DNA of 64,000 bases from Cyclina sinensis. Taxonomy: Eukaryota > Mollusca > Bivalvia > Venerida > Veneridae. This document shows positions 13,301 through 22,115 of this stretch, piece by piece. Under the pieces are notes generated by a model, which had not been told where the DNA came from, searched no databases, and saw only the letters and a list, made by a program, of their open reading frames with translations. The stretch lies in contig JAAONU010000014.1 of the NCBI GenBank assembly GCA_012932295.1, forward strand, positions 620,001 through 684,000, read 5' to 3'. A program made the translations under genes and the position numbers. The stretch's first letter is position 1. Each line of letters opens with the position of its first letter.

Positions 13301-16300
13301 AACAGATAAATGGAAACATGACAAGTAATTTAAGTTTTTCAACATTTTTTATTCCTGAAATAGAATGATGTTTTACTGCTACCATCTTTGTCAAATATTT
13401 GAAGGTACTTAACTGTATATTTCTAGGGTTAAGCACAAGACTATTGTAACTGAGTATTTTATCAAAGTCCATTTTTTTAGTGTTTTTACATTCAGTTTTC
13501 ACATATACATGCCCTCAAAAATTATTACATGAATAGAACAGATATTTCTTAAAATATCACATAATTGCTGAGGTAAACTACTTATACAATTTAACAGAGC
13601 CTCTGAGGGGAAGTAGTCAATCACTTGCGGAGAAATTAGTTTAAAAAAATGGTTGGATACCCAGGAACATTGGTTAGGTGGAGTGACTGCTGGGATATGA
13701 CCTCAGCTGTTAAAACTGGCATTAAACCCCAATAAATCAAACCATCTACAATTTTTATTTGATCAAAATGAAAACTTTTAAACATTATCAACATGAAGTG
13801 TAGGTTGCGAAAAATAAGTGGGAGGGTAGACTAATGCTTTTTTAACTGCACTTTTAACCATTTTGTTTAGGTCCATTTTCTCAGAAACTACCAAAGCTAT
13901 TTACCTCAAATTTAGAATACATGTTCACTATCAAAATGTGACACCATTTTTAAAGGGCCGATAACCCTCAAATTTATTTTTGCAAAGTTATGCCCCTTTT
14001 TCGACTTAGAAGTTCTTGGTTAACCTTTTTTGTTAATGTCCATTTCTCAAAAGTGTCAAAGATATTCCCTTCAAACGTGGAATATTTGATCACCAGTAAA
14101 ACTCCTACAGAGTTTGATGGTACCCATGTCTCTGGGGTCAAAATTATCCCCACCCCAGGGGTCATTGATTTTGCTTTGACTTGTACATTGGAAAAAAGTT
14201 CTTAGCCTAGAAATAAACTATTCACTTACACATGGGATTTACATACACTACTTACACATGGGATGGGCTTAGCTTCGAACTAAAGTATTTATTTACATGG
14301 GATGGGTAGGTATCCCCCCTCCCCCAATTTTTATGCCCCCACAAAGTGGGGAGCATATAGCGTTGAACTTGTCCGTCAGTCCATCCGTACGTCTGTCCGT
14401 ACGTCCCGAAATCTTGTGAACGCAACTCCTCTTAAACCGGATGGCAGATTTTGCTTAAACTTCCAGGGATGAACAACCTTAATGTGTAGATGGTAGTAAA
14501 GGAAGGAATTTTCGCTGCGACAAAATTTAACAGAATTATGGCCCTTTGTTGATTTTTTCACTATATACTATGTAGAAATTTTGTGAACGCAACTCCTCTT
14601 AAACCGGATGGCAGATTTTGCTTAAACTTCCAGGGATGAACAACCTTAATGTGTAGATGGTAGTAAAGGAAGGAATTTTTGCTGCGACCAAATTTAACAG
14701 AATTATGGCCCTTTGTTGATTTTTTCACTATATACCATATAGAAATTTTGTGAAAGCAACTCCTCTTAAACCGGATGGCAGATTTTGCTTAAACTTCCAG
14801 GGATGAACAACCGTAATGTGTAGATGGAAGTAAAGGAAGGAATTTTTGCTGCGACCAAATTTAACAGAATTATGGCCCTTTGTTGATTTTTTCACTATAT
14901 ACCATATAGAAATTTTGTGAACGCAACTCCTCTTAAACTGGATGGCAGATTTTGCTTAAACTTCCAGGGATGAACAACCTTAATGTGTAGATGGTAGTAA
15001 AGGAAGGAATTTTTGCTGCGACCAAATTTAACAGAATTATGGCCCTTTTTTTATTTTTTTACTATATACCATGTAGAAATTTTGTGAATGCAACTCCTCT
15101 TAAACCGGATGGCAGATTTTGCTTAAACTTCCAGGGATGAACAGCTTTAATGTGTAGATGGTAGTAAAGGAAGGAATTTTTGCTGTGACCATATTTAACA
15201 GAATTATGGCCCTTTGTTGATTTTTTCACTATATACCATATAAATAATTGAACATATAAATTTTACATTTGTAATTTAATTTAACATGTACATAAGGTTA
15301 CCTGTAGATCATTTTAGGTATATGTACAGAAAAAATCTTACATACAGGATATACATGCTCTTGTTTATGAGCACTTATGCATAGTGGGGGCATCCGTGTC
15401 CTATGGACACAGTTCTAGTTTTTTTTGTCTTAATGGTTAGGTTCTTGCCCCTCCCCCACTCATATTTCTTTGGCTTGGGCCTCTTGTTTGACTTAGCTTA
15501 TAATTTATTATCCAGCACTGAGAAAAATGGAGCATGCTAGCATGTCCATGGAAGGTCTTGTTTTAGTTCTGTGCCTATGGACATGAAATATTCATATTTT
15601 AATACATTATTATTACTTATATTATCTGGTATTTTATGTCTGAAATTATTTCTGTTCCACTTAAATGAAAGTCTTTTGAACACATTGAATCTTTAATCTT
15701 TACAATGTAGTATGGAAATAGGTAGGGTATCTGTAATTGTGAAAAGGGAAATTTTATGCTCTCCAAAGTGCACAGGAACCTTACCGGTAACTTATTGTCA
15801 AGCCCATTGTAGGGAGCTAGACATAGTCGTCACATTTGGTACCACAGTTTGGTGTGTGCGTGCGTCCGTCCAAATTGCCTTGTCCAGGCCATAACTTCTC
15901 TGTGCATGGAGGGATTTTGAAATACCTTGGAACATTTGTTCACCTTGATGAGATGGTGTATTGCATGTAGGACCCAGGTTCCCAGCTCAAAGTTGAAGGT
16001 CACAGTGACAGCTCAAAGGTCCAAAATGTTGATTCTAGACCTTGTCCAGGCCATAACTTCTCTCTGCATGGAAGGATTTTGAAATACCTTGGCACATTTG
16101 TTCACCTTGATGAGAAGGTGTGTCGCGTGCAAGACCCAAGTTCCCGGCTTAAAGGTCAAGGTCACAATGCCAGGTCAAAGTTCCAACATGTTGATTCTAG
16201 ACCTTGTCCGGGCCATAACTTCTCCCTGCATGGAAGAATTTTAAAATACCTTGGCACATTTGTTCACCTTGGTGAGAGGGTGTGTCACATGCAAGACTCA

Positions 16301-19300
16301 GATTCCTAGCTCAGAGGTTTAGGTCACAGTGACAGCTCAAAGGTCCAAAATGTTGATGATAGACCTTGTCTGGGCCATTTCTTCTCCATGCAGGGAAGAA
16401 TTTGAAAATACCATGATTCATTTGTTATACTTCCTGAAAGAGACATCATATAGGCCTTCCTTGTCCTTCCATCATCATCTTCCCACAGTTTCCATTTCAC
16501 TGTTGCATCCCCATAGGCGGCTTTCCATTGACGGGCTCAACATGCCCATGGGCATTCTAGTCTTGTCTTGTTTTCTCATTATCTCCCCTTAGTACATTTT
16601 GCTTGTCTGGGGCGTATCTCTTAAACTATGAAAGGCATTTAGTTAATATTAGGCACATTGATAGAGGGGAGTGGCAGGAAGTGAAATGTCTAAGAACAAT
16701 AACTCAAGCTGCCCCAAGTTTTGAGTTATTTGCCTTTATAATTTTTGTTAATGTTTAAATGCTTGTCGTAAGCATATTTGTAAAATATGAAATATAAAAA
16801 AATCTTGCATGGAGTGTCATCTAGAGGCCCTGTACCAAGATAGTTAAAATTATACCACTGGGGTGAAAATTTACCCCGCTTCAGGGGTCTTATTTGTTTA
16901 AAATAAAATATTTGAAAATTTTCTATCATAAACTGTAGACCCTAGTTCTTAGATATCTGCCTAAAATCTATATCCCCTACAGTAGATCGGATGTTTTGTA
17001 AATAGCATTGTTTAGTAGACCTCCACCATGTTTGAACAAATCATGCCCCTGGGGTCAAAATTGACCCCCACCCAGGGTTTTATATTAATTTAAAACACAA
17101 AATTTTTGAAAATCTTCTTCTCAGAAATTGTTGGCTGTGGGACTTAGATCTTCGATATGTAGCATTGTTTACTTGATCTTTACAAGGATTATTCAGATTA
17201 TCTCCCTAGGGTCAAAATTGACCTTTGCCTAGAGGGGGTTGACCTATTGACCTACTTCTTTGTTTTTGGAGCTACAGTATGTAAACTTAGATTTAAACAA
17301 TAAACTTAGCCAACATGACCTTGACCTGCTGACCTACTTTCTTGTTTTAAGCTCACCTGAGCAAATTCTCAGGGTGAGCTATTGTGATCACCCTGTGTCG
17401 AGCGTCCAACGTCCGTCGTCAACATTTTAGTTTAAATGACATCTCCTCCTAAACCACAAAGCAATTTTAAATGGTTCCGCTCCATTGAACAAAATGGCCG
17501 CCAGAGCTAAATATAGATTTTCATCAATATTTGGCTTCAAATGATATCTTCTCCAAAACCACTTGGCCGTTTTAAACCAAATTTGACAGAAATGTGTGTT
17601 ATATTGCCCTTTTCTAAAATTGCTCAAACCATTCTGCTCCATTGCACTTAAGGGCTGCAAAAGCTAAAAATAGAAAAAAATTCAAACAGCATCTCCTCCT
17701 AAACAGTTGGGAGATTTTACACCAAATTTCACAGAAATGTTCCTTACATAGCCCTCTATTATAATTGCTAAAACAGTTTTGCTCCATTTGTCAAAATGGT
17801 CCCAGAGCTAAAAATAAATTTTCATCAATATTTGGCTTCAAATGACATCTCCTTCTAAACCACGTTGCCATTTTAAACCAAACTTTACAGAAATGTTCCT
17901 TATAATGCCCTTTTCTAAAATTGCTCAAAACGTTTTGCTCCATTGCACATAAGGGCTGCAAAAGCTAAAAATAGAAAAAAGTTCAAACAACACCTCCTTC
18001 TAAACAGTTGGGAGATTTTCCACCAAATTTCACACAAATGTTCCTTACATAGCCCTCTATTAAAATTGCTAAAACGGTTCTGCTCCATTGAACAAAATGG
18101 CCGCCAGAGCTAAAAATAGATTTTCGTCAATATTTTGCTTCAAATGACATCTCCTCCAAAACCACTTGGCCATTTTAAACCAAATTTGACAGAAATGTTC
18201 CTTATAATGCCCTTTTCTAAAATTGCTCCCTTTTCTAAAATTGCTCAAACCATTCTGCTCCATTGCACATAAGGGCTGCAAAAGCTAAAAGAAGAAAAGA
18301 AATCAAACAGCATCTCCTCCTCAATGGCAGGGTAATTTTCCATCAAATTTCACGGAAATGTTCCTTACATATCCCTGCTTTAAAATTGCTTAAACGGTTC
18401 TGCTCCATTGAACAAAATGGCCACCGGAGCTAAATATAGGTTTTCTTCAATATGTGGCTTCAAATGACATCCCCTCACAAGCTGTTATCACGAAATTGCC
18501 TCTGCCCCTTGGATTTATTTTTTGTATAAAATATGAGATTTTTGAATATCTTCAATTAGAAAATGTAATGTTGCATCTGATGTTTGCTTAACGGTAGACC
18601 CTCAGGCAAAGTGTAACCTGGGTCTTTAACCAGGTTACAAAAGTACTCAGGTGAGCGATCCAGGGCCATCATGGCCCTCTTGTTGCAGATACAGTATGGA
18701 AATTTGAACTATAATAACAATTTTACAGGCAGATTACAACTTTGACCTCAGCTCACATTGACCTTGACCTACTGACCTTCTTTCTTGTTTTTGAAGCTGA
18801 AGTATTGAAGTTTGAACTATTCATATAGTTTTGCATGTAGTTTTCAACATAACCTAAGTTGATGTTGACCTACTGACTTTTCTTGTTTTTTTACAGTGGA
18901 AATTTGAATTATAATTGTGCATGCATATTTCAACTCTGACCTTAGGTGACAATGACCTACTGATCTACTTTTCTTGTTTTGCAGCTACAATATAGAAATT
19001 TGAACTATACCTCATAATTTTACATCTAGATTTTAACTTTGATCTTAGCTGACATTGACTTTGTACTTCAGACCTGCTTACTGTTTTTAAAGCTGTGTCC
19101 ATCATTTAGACCAGTTGTACAATTTTGCATTTAGATCTCAACTTCAACATTGGATGAACTTATCTTGATTCCTTCATTGGCCTTGCCATCATGACCCTTT
19201 GTTTAGTGTTTTTTGGGAGCATAACTCCTAAAGTGTCCAAGGGATTTAGTTGATATTACACCTGTTGATATGGGGTTAAAACCCAGTAAATAGAGGAAGT

Positions 19301-21713
19301 GTGTTATCAAAGAAGTATAACGCTACCTTACCCAGATTTTTAAACAATGTCCTTTATTATTTTAATGATGCTTATTTGGAGAATTAATTAAAAACTGTTC
19401 AACAAATATGTTTGATATTCAAAACAATAGATAGATGAAGTGATAGAAAGTGCAGTGTTTAAGAATCACAACACTACCTTGCAATGTTTATTAAATACTT
19501 CCTTTATAAAATAGCAGTATTTTTTCTTCAATCTATTCTTAGAAAAATACTTTTAAAAAAAGCACCCAATTTGAAATAGTGTAACTATGGGGAGCATCCA
19601 TTGGTTCTAATGAATTTCTTGTTCATTTATGTATTTAGCTTAGTAGTGGAGTAATAACTTATAAGGTTCCTGACTTTAAGCATTGATCAAGAAGATCAAG
19701 GGTTATAGGTGAATGTTGTTCTGCCTCGTGACTTTTCATAAAAGAAAAATTACTGAGTTGTTTTTTAAGCTTAAAGGTGCACACTGGTACTTTTTAGAAA
19801 CAAGTTGTTTGCAGTAATGACAGCTGATAGCTATTTTCTTTTTCAGATTTGAAGGAAAGTGGTTAGATACAGGTTCAGCAGACGAGTATGCTTCAGAACC
19901 TGAAGAAAAGTCTGGTGTTTCAGACAATGAAGAATTAAATGACAAGGACAAACCTGGTAAAAGTAGTAGACACATAGAAAAATACAGTGAAAAGAAAGTT
20001 GTTAGGAAGATTAAGAGATCAGGTGGTAAAGCACCAAGCAAAACATACAGCAGAGACAGATCCTATCTGAATGCAGGAACATCAAAAGATGATTGGAGTG
20101 AAGAACACTTTGATGATGATTTCACTGGCTCACCTAAAAAGAAAGTTAAGAGGGGTACACAAGGTATGTCAGACACAGATGAACACAGTGAAGAGGGCTT
20201 TATGAATTCTGGCACTGAGTCTGCAGACAATATGGAAAAACCTAAGAAAAACAAAGGTAAAGGAAAGAAAACGAGGAAACTACCCTATGATGGGAAAGAG
20301 TTGTGGGAAAAAATAAGTTCTAAGAGTATGTATGCTGATATTGAAGAAATGAAAATGAAGAAAAGTAGTCAGAATTTTTCAGAAGATAACCTCGATCTTA
20401 AAGAGGATAGAAAATACCCTAAACAGATAAAGAAAAATGAGAGAAAACAGAAATACCTGAAGCAAAAAATGGAAGAAGAAAGAGATGAGGAAGAAATGAA
20501 AAGGATTGCTGATTGGAAAAGAAAAGAAGAAGAAATGAGAGATGAAGCTGAAAGAGAAAGGAAAGAAGAATCTAAGCGAAGACTTGCAGAAAGGAAAATG
20601 AAAGAAAATGAAATGAGATTAAAAGCTGAGAGGCAAGAAGAACATCAAAGGAGAGCTGCTGACATGCATTATCAGGAGGAACAGATGAGGAGAGCAGCTT
20701 TTGAATATTTTAGAGGTGCTCCACAAAGAAGGCCATTCAGGGGCAGACCATTTATGAGACCTGGACCTTTCGTCAGGGGAAGACCTCCAAGAGGTTTTAG
20801 GGGTGGACTTCCTATGTTTCCCCCAATTAATCCTTTCTATGCTAGTTTATTCTATGAAATGGACCCTTACCTTCTAGAAAAGTTCATTAAAGAACATGGT
20901 CACAGACTGTTAAAAAAATATAGACGTCATAGTGGTAAATCAAGGTCAAGGTCAAGATCTCATTCTAAGCGAAGATCTGGTAAATATAAAAAGAAAAGAA
21001 GGCATGACTATTCTGATAGTGATTCAAGTTATTCAAGGGATAGGTCTAAAAGTAGATCAAGAAGACATTCTTCCAGAAGAAGTTACTCAAGAAGTCATAG
21101 TAGAGATCGTTCAAGAAGTTATTCTAGAGATCGTTCAAAAAGTTATTCAAGAGATCACTCAAGAAGTTATTCTAGAGACAATTCAAGAATTTGCTCTAGG
21201 TCAAGGAGGAAATATTCAAGTTCAGACTCTCATTCAAGAAGTAGATCTAGAGGTAGATCTAGAAGAAAATCAAGAAGTAGGTCAGAATATAGAAAAAGGT
21301 CACATAGCTATGAATCTAGCAGACATTCAAGTTATGAGGATTCTCATAGGTCACATAGTCATTCTAGTCGTAAACATAAAAAGCACCACAAACACAAAAA
21401 ATCAAAACACAGAAAACACTCTAAAAGTAATCACAAGTCAAGGAAATCTAGTAGGTCAGAATCAGAGGATGAAAAGAATATTGACAAAAAAAGTAAAGGT
21501 AATGAAGAAACAGATGATGAAAGTGATGATTCAGAAAGTGAGATATCTGATGTGAATGAAGAAGGACAGGTAGATGCTGGGATTGGACAGGATGAGGCAT
21601 CAGAAGGGGAGATAATGTCAGATGATAATGGTGGTTTGGAGAGTGTTTCTGAGGAGGATGGAGAAGCTTGGAGCAGTTCCACTGGAGAGGAGGGGGCTAT
21701 AGAAACAGATTAA
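4338..21713 (+). CDS. POLR1D isoform-2-like protein with long RS domain (gene span, four exons)
   Basis: Exons 4338-4369, 9644-9718, 12917-13324 and 19847-21713 join with GT/AG borders and matching phases to 2,382 nt, 793 residues plus stop. Residues 1-60 resemble the N-terminus of POLR1D isoform 2: an acidic start, a helix QAVDEILREARRSKEL (12-27), then a basic NKRFLNNTL motif (44-52). Further on are a highly charged coil (about 369-461), an RG/RP-rich stretch (470-501), an Arg-Ser domain (about 538-683), a His/Lys-rich run and an acidic tail. RS domains usually mean nuclear, RNA-processing proteins. Human POLR1D isoform 2 is much shorter and its role is not settled, so function is open. The RPAC2 polymerase-subunit ORF that shares exon 1 with isoform 2 in vertebrates was not seen here. 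The match was made from memory. Confidence 0.75.
4370..5289. other. Intron 1, left part
   Basis: AT-rich intron sequence. I see no coding exon, structured RNA or clear element between the exon 1 donor and the LINE remnant that starts near 5290. Confidence 0.4.
5290..5546 (-). pseudogene. LINE reverse transcriptase remnant, C-terminal end
   Basis: Minus-strand translation contains the SFFPRLIPVWNCLP motif, typical of the end of jockey/CR1-type LINE ORF2. It continues the LINE piece at 7242-7818 and is separated from it only by the inserted 1,695-bp element. A frameshift near 5500 separates two homologous segments, so it is dead. Confidence 0.8.
5547..7241. mobile_element. 1,695-bp non-autonomous DNA transposon, TA target, nested in a LINE
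   Basis: It begins CAGTACGCTCAGCGCGGATT and ends with the exact reverse complement, a 20-bp perfect terminal inverted repeat. TA flanks both sides (5545-5546, 7242-7243). Removing it and one TA makes the surrounding LINE reading frame continuous, which proves the boundaries. CAGT ends with a TA target point to Tc1/mariner, but no transposase is encoded. Both ends carry about 200 bp dense in CCGCGG and CpG; the middle (5770-7035) is AT-rich without genes. Confidence 0.88.
7242..7818 (-). pseudogene. LINE reverse transcriptase remnant, palm to thumb region
   Basis: Minus-strand translation begins at the catalytic ADD motif (ADDCVLYR) and runs through the conserved KYLGVTLTNTLDW, LGFLHRN and YASPIWNPHT blocks of jockey/CR1-type LINE ORF2. 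The 5' truncation just before the ADD motif is typical of LINE insertion. The frame is interrupted at 7242 by the TA-flanked transposon and resumes at 5546. Confidence 0.88.
7819..9643. other. Intron 1, right part
   Basis: AT-rich, no exon recognised. Near 9000-9040 is a tRNA-like B box on the minus strand (gggtttgaacccat read on plus), possibly an old SINE head, too decayed to classify. A pyrimidine tract and cag precede exon 2. Confidence 0.35.
9644..9718 (+). CDS. POLR1D-like/RS gene, exon 2
   Basis: Seventy-five nucleotides between acceptor ttattcttttcag and donor GTAGGT. In phase with exon 1 it encodes QAVDEILREARRSKEL and a Gly-rich turn. The phase (1 + 24 codons + 2) fits both neighbours. 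Confidence 0.75.
9875..11930. mobile_element. Outer array element in intron 2, interrupted by a second element
   Basis: Starts near 'gtagcggggagggg' with (CCGT)n at about 9908-9940, then monomers anchored on 'aaactgct.gaaagttttt'. At 10238 the monomer breaks and resumes at 11644. The uninterrupted sister monomer at about 10030 reads straight through this point. An (AT)n run lies at about 10140-10190. Limits are approximate. Confidence 0.6.
10239..11643 (+). mobile_element. Nested Helentron-like array element (ATATGCC family)
   Basis: 5' terminal hairpin ATATGCC-tgaa-GGGGGCATAT; 3' end with the subterminal hairpin region gcgccgcccagcggtgc, then TCTTGTT. Between them lie alternating monomers of about 140 and 150 bp (dimer 290 bp), anchored on 'ttaacattga' and 'gtttagaatc' at 10411, 10561, 10701, 10851, 10992, 11142 and 11287. 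It sits in a T-tract (gaaagttttt^) with no target duplication beyond T. Confidence 0.75.
11980..12573 (+). mobile_element. Helentron-like element (ATGCCCGC family)
   Basis: Begins after a T-tract with ATGCCCGCAAATAG and ends ...cttcgggggcattggcatctttcagtaacag, then TTCTTGTT. The interior repeats 'accttgaccc ctgaatgatc' type monomers. Same end grammar as the elements at 10239, 14333, 28887 and 31592. Confidence 0.6.
12917..13324 (+). CDS. POLR1D-like/RS gene, exon 3
   Basis: Acceptor tttgcatttaag, donor GTAATT at 13325; 408 nt, phase 1/2. It encodes the NKRFLNNTL motif, a His/Arg-rich basic stretch (about residues 58-85), an acidic EPEPDYGEFDAIAY segment, and a Ser/Glu-rich end (SSSESEESFTEYDE). 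Other open frames over this interval are shadows. Confidence 0.8.
13325..13800. other. Intron 3, left part
   Basis: AT-rich. At about 13655-13740 a stretch ending 'ggcattaaaccccaataaatcaaa' resembles the tail of common molluscan SINE-like repeats. Nothing else recognised. Confidence 0.3.
13801..15562 (+). mobile_element. Array element with a second element nested inside
   Basis: The left part (13860-14330) and right part (15466-15562) match a continuous relative at 32880-33500, including 'gggcctcttgtttgacttagcttat.atttattatccagcactga'. The 1,088-bp element at 14333-15420 splits them. The end ...catgtccatggaaggtcttgtt carries the common (C)TTGTT terminus. Confidence 0.65.
14333..15420 (+). 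mobile_element. Nested Helentron-like element with five 167-bp repeats
   Basis: 5' terminal hairpin ATGCCCCCAC-aaa-GTGGGGAGCAT, then CCGT-type microsatellite (about 14367-14405). The repeat anchor aaa(t/c)tttgtga recurs at 14409, 14576, 14743, 14910 and 15077, exactly 167 bp apart. Unit identity is very high, so the array is young or homogenised. The 3' end has hairpin GTGTCC-tat-GGACAC followed by agttCTAGTT. Confidence 0.8.
15800..16572 (+). mobile_element. Array element with four ~161-bp repeats
   Basis: The anchor 'ccttgtcc.ggccataacttct' recurs at 15879, 16040, 16201 and 16362. A CGTCCGTCC microsatellite remnant precedes the array. The 3' end contains the palindrome tgcccatgggca and ends tctagtcttgtcttgtt. 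An inverted relative with the same ends lies at 61126-61790. Confidence 0.7.
16573..17349. repeat. Fragments of array monomers
   Basis: Short degenerate pieces of the 'accactggggtgaaaatttacccc...caggggtc' and 'tgacctactgacctac' monomers, without clean ends or coding sequence. Confidence 0.45.
17350..18684 (+). mobile_element. Helentron-like element, AGCTCAC family, both ends present
   Basis: 5' end AGCTCACCTGAGC...CTCAGGGTGAGCT forms a terminal hairpin. The 3' end GATCCAGGGCCATCATGGCCCTCTTGTT has the hairpin GGGCCATcATGGCCC and then TCTTGTT. Internal monomers repeat 'acatctcctcctaaacca...caaaatggccgcc'. It inserted next to a T-tract. No protein is encoded. Confidence 0.8.
18685..19846. repeat. 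Decayed ~130-bp monomers, then intron 3 end
   Basis: Between about 18690 and 19220 the motif 'tgacctactgacctact...cttgtttt..agct.cagtatggaaatttgaactat' recurs four or five times at roughly 110-135 bp. The rest (19220-19846) is unremarkable AT-rich intron ending in the acceptor ttttctttttcag. Confidence 0.55.
19847..21713 (+). CDS. POLR1D-like/RS gene, exon 4 (RS domain, stop)
   Basis: The 1,867-nt terminal exon completes a Lys codon split with exon 3 and encodes about 620 residues. In order: acidic/basic linker, charged coil rich in EER/KRK, RG/RP segment, conserved-looking LLEKFIKEHGHRLLKK helix (about 513-529), RS repeats (SRDRS, SRSRSRS, SYSRDRS), KHKKHHKHKK run and acidic tail ending STGEEGAIETD. 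The stop TAA lies inside the first unit of a minisatellite. Confidence 0.85.
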
Positions 21714-22115
21714 AACAGCAGTTCCACGAGAGAGGAGGGAGCTATAGAAACAGATTGAAACAGCAGTTCCACTGGAGAGGAGGGGGCTATAGAAACATTA
21801 AAACAGCAATTCCACTAGAGTGGTGGGGGCTGAAGAAACAGATTAAAACAGCAGTTCCACTGGAGAGAAGGGGTCTATAGAAACATTAAAACAGCAATTC
21901 CACTGGAGTGGTGGGGGCTATAGAAACATTAAAACAGCAATTCCACTGGAGAGGAGGGGGCTATAGAAACATTAAAACAGCAATTCCACAGGAGAAGAGT
22001 GGGCTATAGAAACATTAAAACAGCAATTCCACAGGAGAAGAGTGGGCTATAGAAACATTAAAACAGCAATTCCACTGGAGAGGAGGGGGCTATAGAAACA
22101 GATTAAAACAGCAGT
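21672..22115 (+). repeat. 43/45-bp minisatellite overlapping the stop codon
   Basis: agca(g/a)ttccac starts at 21672, 21717, 21762, 21805, 21850, 21893, 21936, 21979, 22022, 22065 and 22110. Two unit lengths alternate: 45 bp with 'aacagattaaaac' and 43 bp with 'aacattaaaac'. The first unit codes for the last 15 or so residues and the stop; the other nine are 3' UTR. Confidence 0.9.

Noticed and set aside
1..15420. CRISPR array from regular repeats
   Set aside because: Repeats are 145-167 bp head-to-tail units without spacers, in animal DNA.
20932..21555. Second plus-strand frame of 207 codons inside exon 4
   Set aside because: A shifted translation of the RS-repeat codons (Gln/Ile/Val-rich); no start context and no independent support.
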